Assembly: GCA_012932865.1 (NCBI GenBank)
Contig: SAXG01000022.1
Location: forward strand, 372,001-436,000
Source: Amylostereum areolatum
Lineage: Eukaryota; Basidiomycota; Agaricomycetes; Russulales; Stereaceae
DNA: 64,000 nucleotides
Direction of reading: 5' to 3'
In this document: positions 49,188 to 60,798 of the stretch, piece after piece
Numbering within the stretch: position 1 is the stretch's first letter
How the letters are laid out: each line of letters begins with the position of its first letter
Notes under the pieces: generated by a model
The model's database searches: none
What the model was told of the DNA's origin: nothing
Seen by the model: the letters and a program-made list of their open reading frames with translations, nothing else
Position numbers and translations under genes: made by a program

Positions 49188-50832
49188 CTAATGGAACACA
49201 TCCTTCGCTTTGTATGGTTCTTCCAGAGCCTTGACCTCCTCCGGTTCAAGTTTCACGTCCAACGCCCCAACAAGGTCATTCAGCTTCTCAAGAGACGTGG
49301 TCCCAATAACCGGCGCAGACACGCCCTCCTTCTGCAAGAGCCACGCAAGGGAAATTTGTGCCATGCTGACGCCCTTCTTCTCCGCCAGCTCCTGAACCCT
49401 GTTTGAGATCAGGTCAGCTCCGTGCGACATTTCTTGTACGAACGTGTACGCACTTGTTAACAATTGTTTCGCCCCCGGCATCGAGGTAGAAGGTCAGCTC
49501 TGAGATAGTTTTGCCTCGCGCAGTGCCCTCGCGAGAAGAGAGGGGGCGGGCAAGGGTGCCCATGGCAAGAGGGGACCACGGGATGGAACCGACGCCGAAG
49601 TGCTGTGTCCGATGTTTAGCACATACGGTACTGACGATATTGGGGGACCATGGCATACTTTGAGCGATGGCTGCATTTCGCGTTCTTCCTCGCGGTAGCA
49701 AAGGTTGTAGTGGTTCTGCATCGAAATGAACGGCGTGAGTTTGTTGGCGATGGCATAGTCTAGACCAGCGAGTCAACCGAAGTTCAGGAGAGGAACAAAT
49801 GATTCGTACTCTGCATAACGTTGACTATAGAGAGGTATGAGTATTTCGCGAGAGGAGCGACGGAATTGCGTGCTCACACTGCCAGGCCATACACGAGCTC
49901 ATTCCAATGTAGCGCACGTAACCTGCCTTCACGACGTCATGCCAAGGCCTGCATCTGAAATTTAAAAAAACTCGGTCATTCCAAGAGGGTCAAACGAAAA
50001 TGTGGTAACGGACTGTTTCCTCGATCGGCGTGTCGGGGTCAAAGCGATGGCCTGGTAGGTGCATAGTCAACATAGCGAGTCCCATGATATGACAACAGAG
50101 CACTAATTACATTGCAGCACATCGATATAATCCAGCTGAAGACGTTCAAGGCTTTGCTTGACCGAGTCGAAGATATGCTTCCGACTGAGGCCATGTTGGT
50201 TTACATAGCCGATGGTGTCCAGGTTGATTGGATTCCAGAAGTAATACTCCTTTGTCGTACGAGCCTTAACACCGCACACCTGCGCAGCGCAGACAGATAC
50301 GAGAATTAGCTAACTGTGTGAATCACGACAACACGAAGGCGAATGCACAACACACCTTCGTCATCACAAGCGATCTCGTCGCGCGGGAGATTGTGTTGCT
50401 TAATCGCCTTGCCCAGGATAATCTCGGAAACACCATTGGAATAGCTCTGTGGAGAGCACGTCAATCTCCCGTCGCGGAACAAATGAGGTGAAGCACAGAC
50501 GTTCGACGTGTCGAAGGTTTGGATACCCAAGTCATAGCTACAGCCGGCGTCGTCGTCACGTTTAGTTCCAAATTGTGGAAGAAAACTCAATGAAAGTGCT
50601 CACGCGGCTTTTATATGCTCGATGGCCTTCTCCTCCTCAAGCACCCATGGCAGCCACTCGGAACTTCCGTACGTCAGACAGCCCAAAATGAAGCGAGACA
50701 CCTTGAGCCCAGAATTCCCAAGGCGCACTGTGATGACCGTCGTGAGCCTCTGATAAGAATTTATATTGTACTTCAAGTATACCACGGATGAACGTACCGT
50801 AAGTCATCTTGCGAGGTGAAGGTGTTGACATC
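49188..50832 (-). CDS. Aldo/keto reductase 2 (frame disrupted)
   Basis: Inverted paralogue of AKR1 with the same exon order. It starts at the ATG at 50832 (MSTPSPRKMTY) and continues VRLGNSGLKVSRFILGCLTY, DLGIQTFDTSN, YSNGVSEIILGKAIKQHNLP, NLDTIGYVNQHGLSRKHIF, DSVKQSLERLQLDYIDVLQC, ISMQNHYNLCYREEEREMQP, SIPWSPLAMGTLARPLSSRE and SLAWLLQKEGVSAPVIGTTS, ending AKDVFH. Two extra bases break the frame: near 50366-50373, where AKR1 has IVVMTK, and near 49939-49943 in the exon matching QALHDVVKAGYVRY. The conserved codons on both sides argue for recent function or for sequence error. Confidence 0.82.
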
Positions 50833-50886
50833 GTTGCGTTCGGGCTGGATCGTGGTCGAGACAATGACGGCCCCTACCCACCAGGC

Positions 50887-50895
50887 ATAAATATA
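50887..50895 (-). promoter_or_regulatory. TATA-like box of AKR2
   Basis: TATATTTAT on the minus strand, about 55 bp before the ATG at 50832. Confidence 0.45.
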
Positions 50896-52405
50896 GCCTC
50901 CCTGGGCCTGAGTCGTGGCCGATACCGAGGCTATCCCACACAAGAGCACAAGATGCATCAAGTCGACTACTGTAACTCAGAGCAAGTTGGAAACAGCGCC
51001 CGGGACAACTCGGCGTTTGAAGCATAACTGTGCGACCATCAATGATATGGGATGTTTGAGTAGGGTGTCGTATTTGTTCAGGTTCTGAGTTGAAAACGAT
51101 TTAAGATGTGCAAGGGTAGAGGGAGCAGGGATGAACACCAGCCGAACCGCCGTGAACAATGGTCTTCCTTGATGGACGGGGGCAGTGCCAGCCGCAGTGT
51201 CCAATGGATCCCGAGAGGGTTTGTACCACGATGTGAGCATGTTCAGCTGTACGCATCCGAAGGTCAGCGCCGCCAGCGCTCGATTTAAGTTCGAAAGCGT
51301 ACCACAGGGAGCATAGGACCTCGTCTGATATCCGGTGGGAATCAGCCTGAACGAATGCCTGGAGACGACTAGTCAAAGTAAGAGAACTGGAGCTCGGGGA
51401 TCAATTGGGGTGCAGCCAGGGAGAGCCACAAGGATTAAGAGTAAGAGAGGAGAAACTATCACGGAGTCCGAGCCAGTCCGAGTCGTAAGGTGACTACCAA
51501 GTGACTAGTACCGGTTACAAGCGTCGCCTTCTTGCTCTCTCGCTCTTTGGTACTCTCCTGCTCTCCTACTTGCGCTCTCCTGCCTGGCTCTCGAATAAAA
51601 CATGGTTTTATTTCCTTCGTGAGTCCGCTGAAGCTTGATTAGCCCTGCCAGTGCCAGGTCCCGGGTCTCGTTATCAGATGACGTCCAGAAGCATCATGGT
51701 ACATACGCCGGTGAAAGCAGAGAGCGCTCCGTACGCCACACCGTCTCTGATTGAGGGCATGAAAACTCGCGCCAGTACAGGACCTGGAGAAGCATCAAGC
51801 GATTCAACGTAACTCCCATGCTAGGTTACCGGTCAATACACGCCCGGCACCAGGTCTATCATGATACTATCAGCTTAGCGCACGCAAAGTTCTCGCCGAA
51901 CCTCCCGCGTGCAACATTGTCTCTTCTTCGATCACGCTCGTTACTCCTGTGTAGATGGGGAAGAATAATCACGTCGCCGTGATACCCTTTCCGGCGGTGG
52001 AAGACGACGATTTTCGTCTTCGCTAACGGAGGCGCTTTTGGTGGTTTGGACCTTTCCGACCAACAGATCTTCTCCAAGTTCTATCGTGGCGTCTGGTGGA
52101 TCAATCCTGTTCTCCTTCTTCACTGTTTGACCGTCGAAGCTGATCAATATTTGAACGCCGCAGGATCGATTTGAATCACCCAGTTCCCGTACGATGGACC
52201 AGCAGGACAACAGAGATGGTAGGCTGGCGGCAGGTCCAGTTTATGTACTTACCAATATGGCTCACAGACATGTCTCCAACCAAGCATTGTAAACTTCTTC
52301 TTATTCATTCCGTGAAGCATAGCGCTGTGGAGTCAAATACAAGTGACGAGAGGTTCAACAAATCAAAGTAGCGCGAACAAGTCAATCGACTGGTAACGGT
52401 TACCC
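50896..52405. other. Intergenic region, no gene recognised
   Basis: About 1.5 kb between AKR2 (5' end) and the 3' end of DUF6534-A. Short open frames at 51.0-51.4 and 51.9-52.2 kb have no recognisable motif. Confidence 0.45.
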
Positions 52406-54065
52406 CTATGCTCTCAACTGAGAGATGTTGTCGAATGGAATCTCATCGACATCTCCGGATCCATGCCCAAATATCTGAAATACAGGTGATTGTGAATATG
52501 GCATAAATTTTCCGGGGTGCGTTGATACACACCTGCTTCTTGTGTTGGCGGTCTCCGAAGGTTTCGCTCACTCTGGTCATTTCGACGTGCATATCAGGGG
52601 AAAAAACAATCTGGGAACGCGCAAAGGGTAATGGCGCTCCCGGACCTGCGAAACTTGATACATTCGCATTGGCAATGTTGGCTTCGCGCGCGTAGATGCG
52701 CGAGTTGAGCGAGACCATGAACGAGTTTGAGTAGACTTTGGACACGATTAGACCACTGGGACGCGGGTCAGACGGCGGAATAAAACAGGGATCGGAGACG
52801 CGTGGTACGCACAGGCCGATGTATAGAGTTGTGCCTTTGAGGGAGATGAAGGAAACCACGGAGAATATCGCTATAGCCGCCGTAACACTCCCGGTTTCGA
52901 TGGAGAGACGTATCAAGGAGGTAATCCTTTTGTGAGTCGTCGTGATTTTCACATCTGCGATGCGTTCCCGCGAGATGAACAGCTGGTGGATGTGCTTCAG
53001 GAAGGTGATAGGGGGAGAACGGCGGAAGGGCGCACCACATAGACCATACATACGGCGATGATGACATCGCACACAACACTGCTCATCAGCCAAGCCTATA
53101 AGAGGGTGAGCAAGCAGAATCGAAGATAATAATGTTATACTTGCCGTCACATAGGTGGTTTGTTGCGACGATAAGACTTGTTCAATCGCGTGAAAGGTAA
53201 AAATCTGCATGTAGGGTCCAATTAGTTTGATATTGGGAGAAAGAACGTTTGAATACGAATATGTACCCTGCAACCGGAATAGATCGACATGATAGACGAG
53301 AAGGCCGAGAGCTAGAATGTGTTAGGGGGGTATGTTCCAACCAAGACGAAGACGGCAGACGTACGGGCAATATTCCAAGTGCCACGGCAGTCCAAGTTTT
53401 TGATCCTTCCAAGGATATAGATCCGCCAGGCGTAGAATACTTGGACCCAACCCCCAACTGCATTCCAATATAAGCTGCGAGCAAAGGCTGTAAAAGGAGA
53501 TGTCCCAATACGTACCGAAACCATCGAGCAAGGGAATGAACGGGTCATTCCATGTTATGCTTGTCAAGGAAGACTCGTTTCCCCACCCTTTGCATAGCAT
53601 GTACCAAGGGGCCGCCGTCGCCACAATAATCTGGAAGCATTCCACGATAAAATACCATAAACTGTTGACTCGGTCAGGAAGCGCAGGGCATCATGATGGT
53701 CTTGGCGCACCTGTGACTTTGACTAGCTTGAGATCCTCTGGGAAATGGAGCGCATAAACGTCTGGAAATTTTGACGAAGGAAGGTCTAGTCAACGGCTGT
53801 ACTACTGGTTTATCCCCGCATCCGAAACTGAAAACGCACAAACTTGAACGACGTTGATTCCGAACAGGAACCAAGCCGCCAGACTACCCAAAAGCTGCAT
53901 GCAAGAAAACGTTCATGAGTCCGTCGCACATTAGCAAGATCGGATACAAGGGCTCATACCACAGGGATAAGGCTAGCGGGGCATATGAGCAGGGGCGAAT
54001 GAGTTGCATGAGGGGTGGACTCACACGGGGTCCAAATTGGGACCTCCTTCCGTTAACGAAGACAT
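52406..54065 (-). CDS. DUF6534-type 7TM protein A
   Basis: A membrane protein of the DUF6534 family, large in Agaricomycetes and of unknown role. The start at 54065 (MSSLTEGGPNLDPV) is supported by the splice phase shared with paralogue B. A 13-nt microexon (53960-53972) links it to LLGSLAAWFLFGINVVQV. Further exons give VYGIFIVECFQIIVATAAPW, FARSLYWNAVGGWVQVFYAW then RIYILGRIKNLDCRG, QIFTFHAIEQVLSSQQTTYV, AWLMSSVVCDVIIAVCMV, and HKRITSLIRLSIETGSVTAA then IAIFSVVSFISLKGTTLYIG. The conserved C-terminal block is YSNSFMVSLNSRIYAREAN. The last exon, after a GTGTGT intron, is QIFGHGSGDVDEIPFDNISQ, ending at 52406. Its paralogue lies 3.8 kb away in the opposite orientation. Confidence 0.85.
53960..53972 (-). 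other. 13-nt microexon in DUF6534-A
   Basis: CCTTATCCCTGTG lies between a GCTAG acceptor and a GTATGAG donor. With the GT left by exon 1 it reads V-L-I-P-V. Paralogue B has the same 13-nt exon. Confidence 0.85.
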
Positions 54066-54642
54066 TGTGATAGACTGATAGTACGGCGAGTCGTCGCTAC
54101 CAAATGGAGGGTTCACGCTCACGTTCGCTGTCATGGTATTAATACTCTCAGGAAGTAGAGGTACCACCTGATTGGATTGCGGAGAGTGATTCTGCGGGCC
54201 CCTACATTCTGGCAACCACCGACTTGAAGGCGCCGACGCCACCAGTGGGATACTTGAAAGGGAACAAGGTACCAAGTGAGTATGTGCTAAGAATTGGCTA
54301 AGAACAAAAAGCAGCCTGACTCGGGCACAGCGGCCGTACATTGGCTGTACACGTTTCGTTTAAGCTCCGATAACTGCAGAGCTTCCGTCCGCGCTTTCGC
54401 ACTCACTGATACCGGACCAGTTCTGGACGCCGATGAACATAGGATTGAAACAATGTCCTCGGGGCTGCTGGTATGCCAAGTCATGTGCATGCCCACGGGC
54501 TTGATCGCCTGGACCACTGGCATTCTACTCTGACGACACCTAATGACCCGTTCAGCAAAAACATCATACACACTGTACCGATGTTATAGATCCCTATACC
54601 GTTACGTGAAACGTTGTAGCAGCCTATCTGATGAGGCGGCAT
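54066..54642. other. Region between DUF6534-A and the NRPS-like relic
   Basis: Promoter side of DUF6534-A. An in-frame ATG at 54134 would add 23 residues to that protein. No other gene is recognised. Confidence 0.5.
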
Positions 54643-56876
54643 GGTGCGACGCTCACGCCAAAAGTCTAACCCTCTTCCAACCCTTTACCCATCGCATGAC
54701 TCGAGAGCCTCCTTACAGCTCCTCATCATCTCCCGCCGCGTGGAAGAACTCGATGAGTCTCAGTGCCGGATTACGCTCGAACATTTGTCATTCGGTGCTC
54801 TTCGTCACTAACCGCGCCTGATCGTCCAGCGCATTGAGCCAAGCGGGGTAGGAACAGAGGGGCACGCGGAGCTCCGCAGATATGACCCCCATGGTGCTCG
54901 AAAATGCGACGGGGTTCGGGTGAACAAGGTGGACGTGCTGTTCGCTGCCGCCGGCCATCTCCACGAGCGCCGACGCGGCCATGCCGGAGGGAATCCAGGA
55001 AACGTTCTAAACCCAAATATCAAATTAGACAGAACGGGGAGAGGAACGGATGGACACTCACGACATCCATGGGTGGAAGACACCCCAAAGTCTCCGAAGA
55101 CTTAACAATGGACGGAAACCGCTCCTTCTCGTTCCCTACACTATCCCCATCGCCACAAACTTGCCCCAGCCGCACGATTACAGGCCTCAGCGCCGTTTGC
55201 TCCAACGCGATGTCCAGGATACGCTCTGCGATCCACTTGGACTCGGCATAACCGCTGCAGGTGGGAACCCTTGCGTCTTCGATGGCGGTTTCTTTCACCG
55301 GCCCCCCCGAATTGAAGTCTGGGCTTGGTGTCAGTAAGGGATAATTTGACAGGTCAAGGACGACTTCACTTCTAAAGACTCCGACAGAGGCCGTGAAAAT
55401 GAGACGTAAGGGCGGGATGGCTCTAGCGCAAAGTCGACCATCTTTCTCACACCACTGATACCCCTCGTCATATGCCTTGGGGGACACGTTGAGATTGACA
55501 GGTCATGCTATAGCCTTCTCAGCTGAGCAAAATAAGAACCGGATTGACAATGAACGCACCGCTATGGACGATGTGGGTCACGGAGTCGCGCATTTAGGTT
55601 ACGCCGCAGACAATGAGTTCGAGGGTAACTATACAGCGAACAAAGCCGCAACATACCGCGGAATGTACACATCATCGGCGACACCGAGTTTAGGTGCCAG
55701 TTAAGTCGCCCTTCGACCCGGAACGAGCTTTGGCGTGACGAGGGAAGAAGTATCCTCCGGTCGTCGCGGTTCCGGACCGTGTCGCCTCTTTTCGGGGAAA
55801 TCCTGGTTAATTCGTCGGCCGATGGCCTCAAGCTGCTTGCCCACCGGTTTCGAATGGTCATAGACAATGTGGGTGTATTTGTTGCCGCCCGTAGTTGGTG
55901 TTAGGTCCTGTAGTCCCGATGAAGAGAGTTGCGGATCGAAATGGCTTGCACGCTGCATATCCCGCCGATGAGTGGCCTGCCACATCCAGCACACGAGAAT
56001 CAGCTCACCTGTCGCACACGTGGCGAAACAGGTCATCATCGTCCTCCACAGGAATCTTTGGCACCCCCGCAACAGTTCGCCTCGCTAACTGCGTCGTCTA
56101 CAACAAAAACCACTCGGTTGGCACCGGGATGTCGTTCTGCGAACTTTCCTCGACCCTCGAGTACACCATGTCGATATCGCGCTCGTAATCTTTGATGATG
56201 ACTGCACGCCGAAGGGTCATCTTCCCAGAGTATGTAAACGGTTTGGAAGGTGAAGTGACAATGATCATCTAGAGGACAAGCAGATTCGTGGTCAGCGCAC
56301 GGAGAACCGGTCATCCGAGAACGAGAATGCCCACCTCCTTGCCACATAGGTACTCCTTGGCATCCCATGACCATACCTCCTTGTTCTATTTTCCCATATC
56401 CTGCGAATTTATGCATAGGTGCGCGAGAACGATCAAAGGAAAGTAAGACATACGCGGGCAGAGACATAAAGGGATACGGCTTCAGCTCCAATGCTAGGCA
56501 GGGTATATGCGCTCGTCTCACCGGACGAATGTAAGATGAATGCTTGTGCCTTCAGATCGAACTTGACCGTATACTGCGAACTTGCCCCTGGTCATCCTGG
56601 TACACGAAGAGAGGGTGGTCGGGATTGTGCTCCGCTTGCCAATCCAACAACTCGGGTATCGTGAGCGAGTGATGGTCAGAAGGGGGAGGAATTGCTCTGG
56701 GGTTTTCGGAGCATGAGGGCGTCCTTCGAGATTGTGATCGTGAGTCATGGGGAGGACCACTGCAGAAACGGCCGTGTGGGACTGAGGGGAGGAGCAACGC
56801 AGATAGAAGAAAAAGATCGGACGCAGACGTCGAGGAGATGGATAGAGCTCCAAGGCGCGCGTGCCGGCGGGACATG
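54643..56876 (-). pseudogene. Relic of an NRPS-like adenylation-PCP-reductase gene
   Basis: In life this family activates a carboxylic acid with ATP, loads it on a carrier domain and releases it by NAD(P)H reduction. Pieces remain in the right order on the minus strand. The adenylation N-terminus (about 56570-56680) has LTIPELLDWQAEHNPDHPLF. The adenylation C-terminus and carrier (about 55850-56250) show VIIKDYERDIDMVYSRVEES, IPVEDDDDLFRH and TPTTGGNKYTHIVYDHS. The thioester-reductase part (about 54700-55560) shows SVTHIVHSGAFIVNPVL, RAIPPLRLIFTASVGVFR, SGYAESKWIAERILDIA, RPVIVRLGQVCGDGDSVG, ASALVEMAGGSEQHVHLVHP and NPALRLIEFFHAAGDDEE. The core of the adenylation domain (Ser/Thr-rich ATP loop), the carrier Ser motif and the reductase nucleotide loop are missing. 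Stops and frame changes lie between the pieces. The length is about 2.2 kb against about 3.2 kb expected. Confidence 0.75.
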
Positions 56877-57908
56877 GCCTCAATATGGTCCCAATCATCT
56901 GGTGCCAGCGTGGTGTTGCCAACCGGTCGACCCTGTGAGCTGCCACACCGGTACTGTTCGGTTCCCGAGATCGCGACTGATATTAGTGGACGTGTCGTTG
57001 TTTTGTCATGGGTGGCCTTGCGCTAGCAAAAGCGGCAAGCCAATGCGAGGGAGTAAGTAATAGTTCGATGGCCGTTTGGATGACAAGTCGAGAATAATTT
57101 CGCGCGGCGCGGATGATTGAAGTTGGAAGTTAGGGAGCAAAAAGTAAGTACGGCACGTGCCTGTGGGGCTCTTCAGGTGCACTCATTGGTTGTAATCGAG
57201 CTTCACTCAGAATCACTGACTAGTACTGACTGTTGAAGTTGACGATGATCGGTGAACGGCTTCGAACTCCGAGGGCTCTCCGTTCGGGCCACGCAATTTC
57301 CTCAATCTGCAACGAAATCCGACTGCGTACGACAAAGCGTCTGCTGGTGGCGCTTGCCGACTCAGTACTCAGTACGTGTGCCGTATTAATAGGATCGCTC
57401 TAATTCCTCCCTATCTTCATCGGCGCAGCGTCACAGTCGTGAATCGTGATTCATGAAGGCCCTGTAGGCGCAACGCAAAGTTACAATGATCCTGACATCA
57501 TCGACTTCGTCTTGAGGGGATTCCCGTGGCCTTCAGAGTCTTTTACCGCTATCATAGTACCCGGTCAGTGCCTTCGGATCAAGGAGTTTGAGGAGCTGCT
57601 ACTACATCGAGTGCGTATCGCTTCATGGCCAGTCGGCGGCTGATACTTACAGGCGACATGAGGGTCTAGGACTGTGTTGGCATTGTATGTTCTCTCCAGT
57701 TGTTCCGTTGATCAGAGGAACTCTGGCAGATGGATGACCGGTCTTCTACTCAAAATAGGACGTTGTCAGCGCCGTGCATGTCATTTGCCCCGGTGTCGTC
57801 GGCGCAAAGGCACCTGAAGCTCGTACTAATACCTACTGTAAACGCCCCCGCGATCACGCTTTGGTGGCCCCGCGACAACTCTGGACACTACAACAACAGG
57901 CTCCATCG
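56877..57908. other. Intergenic region with possible gag trace
   Basis: No intact gene. A short + strand frame at 57446-57643 shows a Copia-gag-like pattern (listed separately). The rest holds nothing I recognise. Confidence 0.45.
57446..57643 (+). mobile_element. Possible Copia-type gag (UBN2-like) fragment
   Basis: The peptide includes SYNDPDIIDFVLRGFPWPSE, then FTAIIVPGQ and KEFEELLLHRVRI. The order of an acidic helix, an LxGxP turn and a helix of EEL-LL type matches the gag helper region of Ty1/Copia elements. It is about 65 residues without flanking LTRs, protease or polymerase. The call is weak. Confidence 0.3.
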
Positions 57909-59518
57909 ATGTCGGAAGAGAACCGCAATCTCTCCCCGGTGTGAGTCGGTTTTCTCTGCAAATAATTCCTTTGCTCATCCCGAGTCCGTTCGCCAGCCTT
58001 GTACCTGTGGTAAGTCCTCATACCTTGTCCAGTGTACGGTGCATCCGCACTGACATATCTCGCCATGCAGCTTGTGGGGAGCCTGGTAACTTGGTTCCTA
58101 TTTGGCATCAACGTCGTTCAAGTGTGTGCGTCTTTCTTCACGACGCAGGATCATGCAGCGGTCTCTTACCAACTCTCTCCAGATATTTACGCGCTTTCTT
58201 TCCCGCGCGATCACAAGCTAGTCAGAATCACAGGTGCGCCCCGATACAGCCGCCGTTGTATATCACGCCTTTTGACTGGTTGATTCGTTGACAGTATATG
58301 GGATTTTCATTATGGAATGCTTCCAGATCGCTGTAGCGACGGCTGCCCCTTGGTCTCTACTCTGCGATGGATGGGGGCAAGAGTCTGCATTGACGCGCGT
58401 AAGATGGCAAGACCCCTTCATTCCCTTGGTCGACGGTTTGGGTACGCATCACGTTTATCATCCTCTTTCATTGCTTATGTTGGGCTTCAGTTGGCACTTG
58501 GGTTCAGCTGTTCTATGCATGGCGGATTCATATCCTTGGGAGATCGAAGCTTTGGACCACCATTTCCGTCGGACTATTACCCGTGCGTCGAGGCCGACTC
58601 GACTATTACAGCACTTTCTTGACGTCCTTCAATCTAGGTCACGGCTACTTCGTTGGTCATCGTGATTTACTCGGCTGGCAGAGTATTTGCGACTACATGC
58701 TTTTGCCGAAAACCAAGCTGATCGGCTTCGTATATGCAGATTTTTCGTCTTCATACGACTGAAGAGGTCCTGGCACTGGGAGACTACCAGACGGTGAGGA
58801 CGATGATATCGATCTTCAATGCGAACCACTCTAATACTTGCTCGTATAGGCCTGGTTGGTGACTAGTATGGTATGTGATGTTATCATTGCCGGGAGCATG
58901 GTCTACGTGGTGTGTTCTTCCGTTCGACTTCCCCAGCACCCATCTGAAGTAGATATACTAGCTGTTCATCTCCCGCAGGCGCATCGCCGACGCAAGGAAC
59001 ACGACGACCCACAAGAGGATAACCTTCCTGATACGCCTTTCTATCGAGACCGGATGTGTTACGGCGCTTGCAGCGACCTTTTTCTTGGTCTCCTTCCTCG
59101 CCTTGAAAAACACAACGCTTTACATCGGGGTGTACGTATATACTTCAACTCAATTCCACCGTCTCATTCGTGCCCCAGCGGTTTGGTTATTTCCAAGGTC
59201 TACTCGAACTCACTCATGGTCTCTCTCAACTCGCGCATCTACGCGCGCAACGGCAACAACGCTACTAGCAAGTCAGATGATACCGATCCGGGAACAGTCG
59301 TTGCCCTCGAGACGTCCGCGGATTGTGATTTCTGATATACACGTCGTCGATGTCACCGCCTCAAGCGAAACCTTCGAGGATCGTCGGCACGATAAGCTTG
59401 TATGTATCGCATTTCCTGAAGGTGTCATCTCTTGATTAAGCCCTTTGTTTTCCAGACATACGAGCATGAAGGTGCCATTCCGTTGGACAGTGTCTCTGCG
59501 CCAGTGTCAATAGTATGA
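57909..59518 (+). CDS. DUF6534-type 7TM protein B
   Basis: Paralogue of DUF6534-A, in the opposite orientation. It starts at the ATG at 57909 (MSEENRNLSPV, donor GTGTGAGTC). The 13-nt microexon 57997-58009 follows, then LVGSLVTWFLFGINVVQV. Later exons give VYGIFIMECFQIAVATAAPW, WQDPFIPLVDGL, MVCDVIIAGSMVYVV, a helix rich in His/Arg (QAHRRRKEHDDP), ALKNTTLYIGVY and YSNSLMVSLNSRIYARNGNN. One extra base between about 59270 and 59325 changes the frame before IVISDIHVVDVTASSETFED. The last exon ends EGAIPLDSVSAPVSIV at 59518, comparable to the tail of A. The exon order, microexon and C-terminal block are shared with A. Confidence 0.75.
57997..58009 (+). other. 13-nt microexon in DUF6534-B
   Basis: CCTTGTACCTGTG lies between a CGCCAG acceptor and a GTAAGT donor. 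With GT from exon 1 it reads V-L-V-P-V, matching the microexon of paralogue A. Confidence 0.85.
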
Positions 59519-60798
59519 GGTGTGCCCAGGAGACTGGAGTTCCTCACTTCAGGGCTGGTTTGAAGACCATTGAATGTGCATAAACCGTACTGTAGTAACA
59601 CCTCGAAAAATGGACTATGTGGGCTTTGGCCGCCCACTGGAGCTTGGACCGTACGGACGTATTCTAGTCTCCGATAGACAAGTTTGATTTCTTTTCATCT
59701 CCATAATCCACTTTCGAGTTTTGACTACTCTCCTCCCCACGGTTCACGAAGCGACGCTCACCGCATTCCATAACAGTGGACCGCTCGCCAAGTTCGCCGT
59801 CGATCATTCCATCCATGCCACCCAGGCAGGATAAATATGTTATGGAAATACTTATTGTTGCGGCAGAACATGCAGCTTAGAGAGGTGGAAGAAGCGTCCG
59901 AACGGACCCTGTACCAGCTGCGCTCATTTCAATCAGAGTGACCTGAACAAGTTGACGACATCCAAGAGACATGGCCACGATGATGGGCCAATCTACTCGG
60001 ATTCCGTCTCCACCTCCCGCGACCAAGTCGTTCAACGTCCATGGCTCTGCTTTGATACTGACTGTCGGAGAGGGATATGACTGATGAGCATCGAATTGTG
60101 CACCATCGAGTCCTCGTCGACGAATAAGTAAGTACTTACTGCGAAGGCAGGGCCCATGGACGACGACTCATGGTCATTGGATCCGGATTAGTGCGATCTC
60201 GGCAGCCGATGAAAAACCCACCGCCTCCAAGCTCTTCTCAAGCCTCATGCACCTCTGCATTCAATCTTGTGCAACGTACGTATCATTCATTCCTGCCCCT
60301 CTACTTACTCGGACTCCAACTGACCTATTAATCTAGCCTGCTACGTCGAAAACAACTCCCGCCGTGTATCTCAGCGCAGAACCGCCACGATCTCTGCTAA
60401 CACGAGGAGCGCAAGATACAGTCATCACTCAAGGTGCGCCACTGTCTTTCTAGTATGAATGAGGTGAACGGAAACCGCTCTTAAACTTGAATGGCAGCGA
60501 GGTAAGCCTGCTGACGAGGCCGTAGTTTCGGATCCAAACCACGAAGGGTTAGTCTCCGGTGGCAGGGTAAATCACGGGCGTCACTAGCTTGAGGCCTTGA
60601 GGACGCGGGTTTCTCCTAAGTATGTTGCATCCCGTGGTGGGGCCGGCTGGAAACGAGTCTTGAACGAGACTACTAAAATACGTATGATGCACAACAACAT
60701 TGACTTCTACTAGTGTACAAGATCACATACAGGATACTTACACTGAGGCTGACAGCAAATTGGCACGGAACGAGTTCCTGGTACTCGTCGATACTCTT
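59519..60798. other. Intergenic region with AKR relic
   Basis: No intact gene. It contains the AKR fragment at 60366-60451. The rest is unrecognised. Confidence 0.5.
60366..60451 (+). pseudogene. Aldo/keto reductase fragment (third copy)
   Basis: The stretch aligns base for base, with scattered changes, to the end of the AKR1 exon encoding ISMQNHYNLCYREEEREMQP and runs on into the intron (AAGGTGCGCCACTGTCTTTC against AAGGTGCGTCACCGTCTTTC in AKR1). It carries an in-frame stop (TGCTAACACGAG where AKR1 has TGCTACCGCGAG). No other AKR exons were recognised around it. It is a dead fragment of the same family. Confidence 0.7.
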
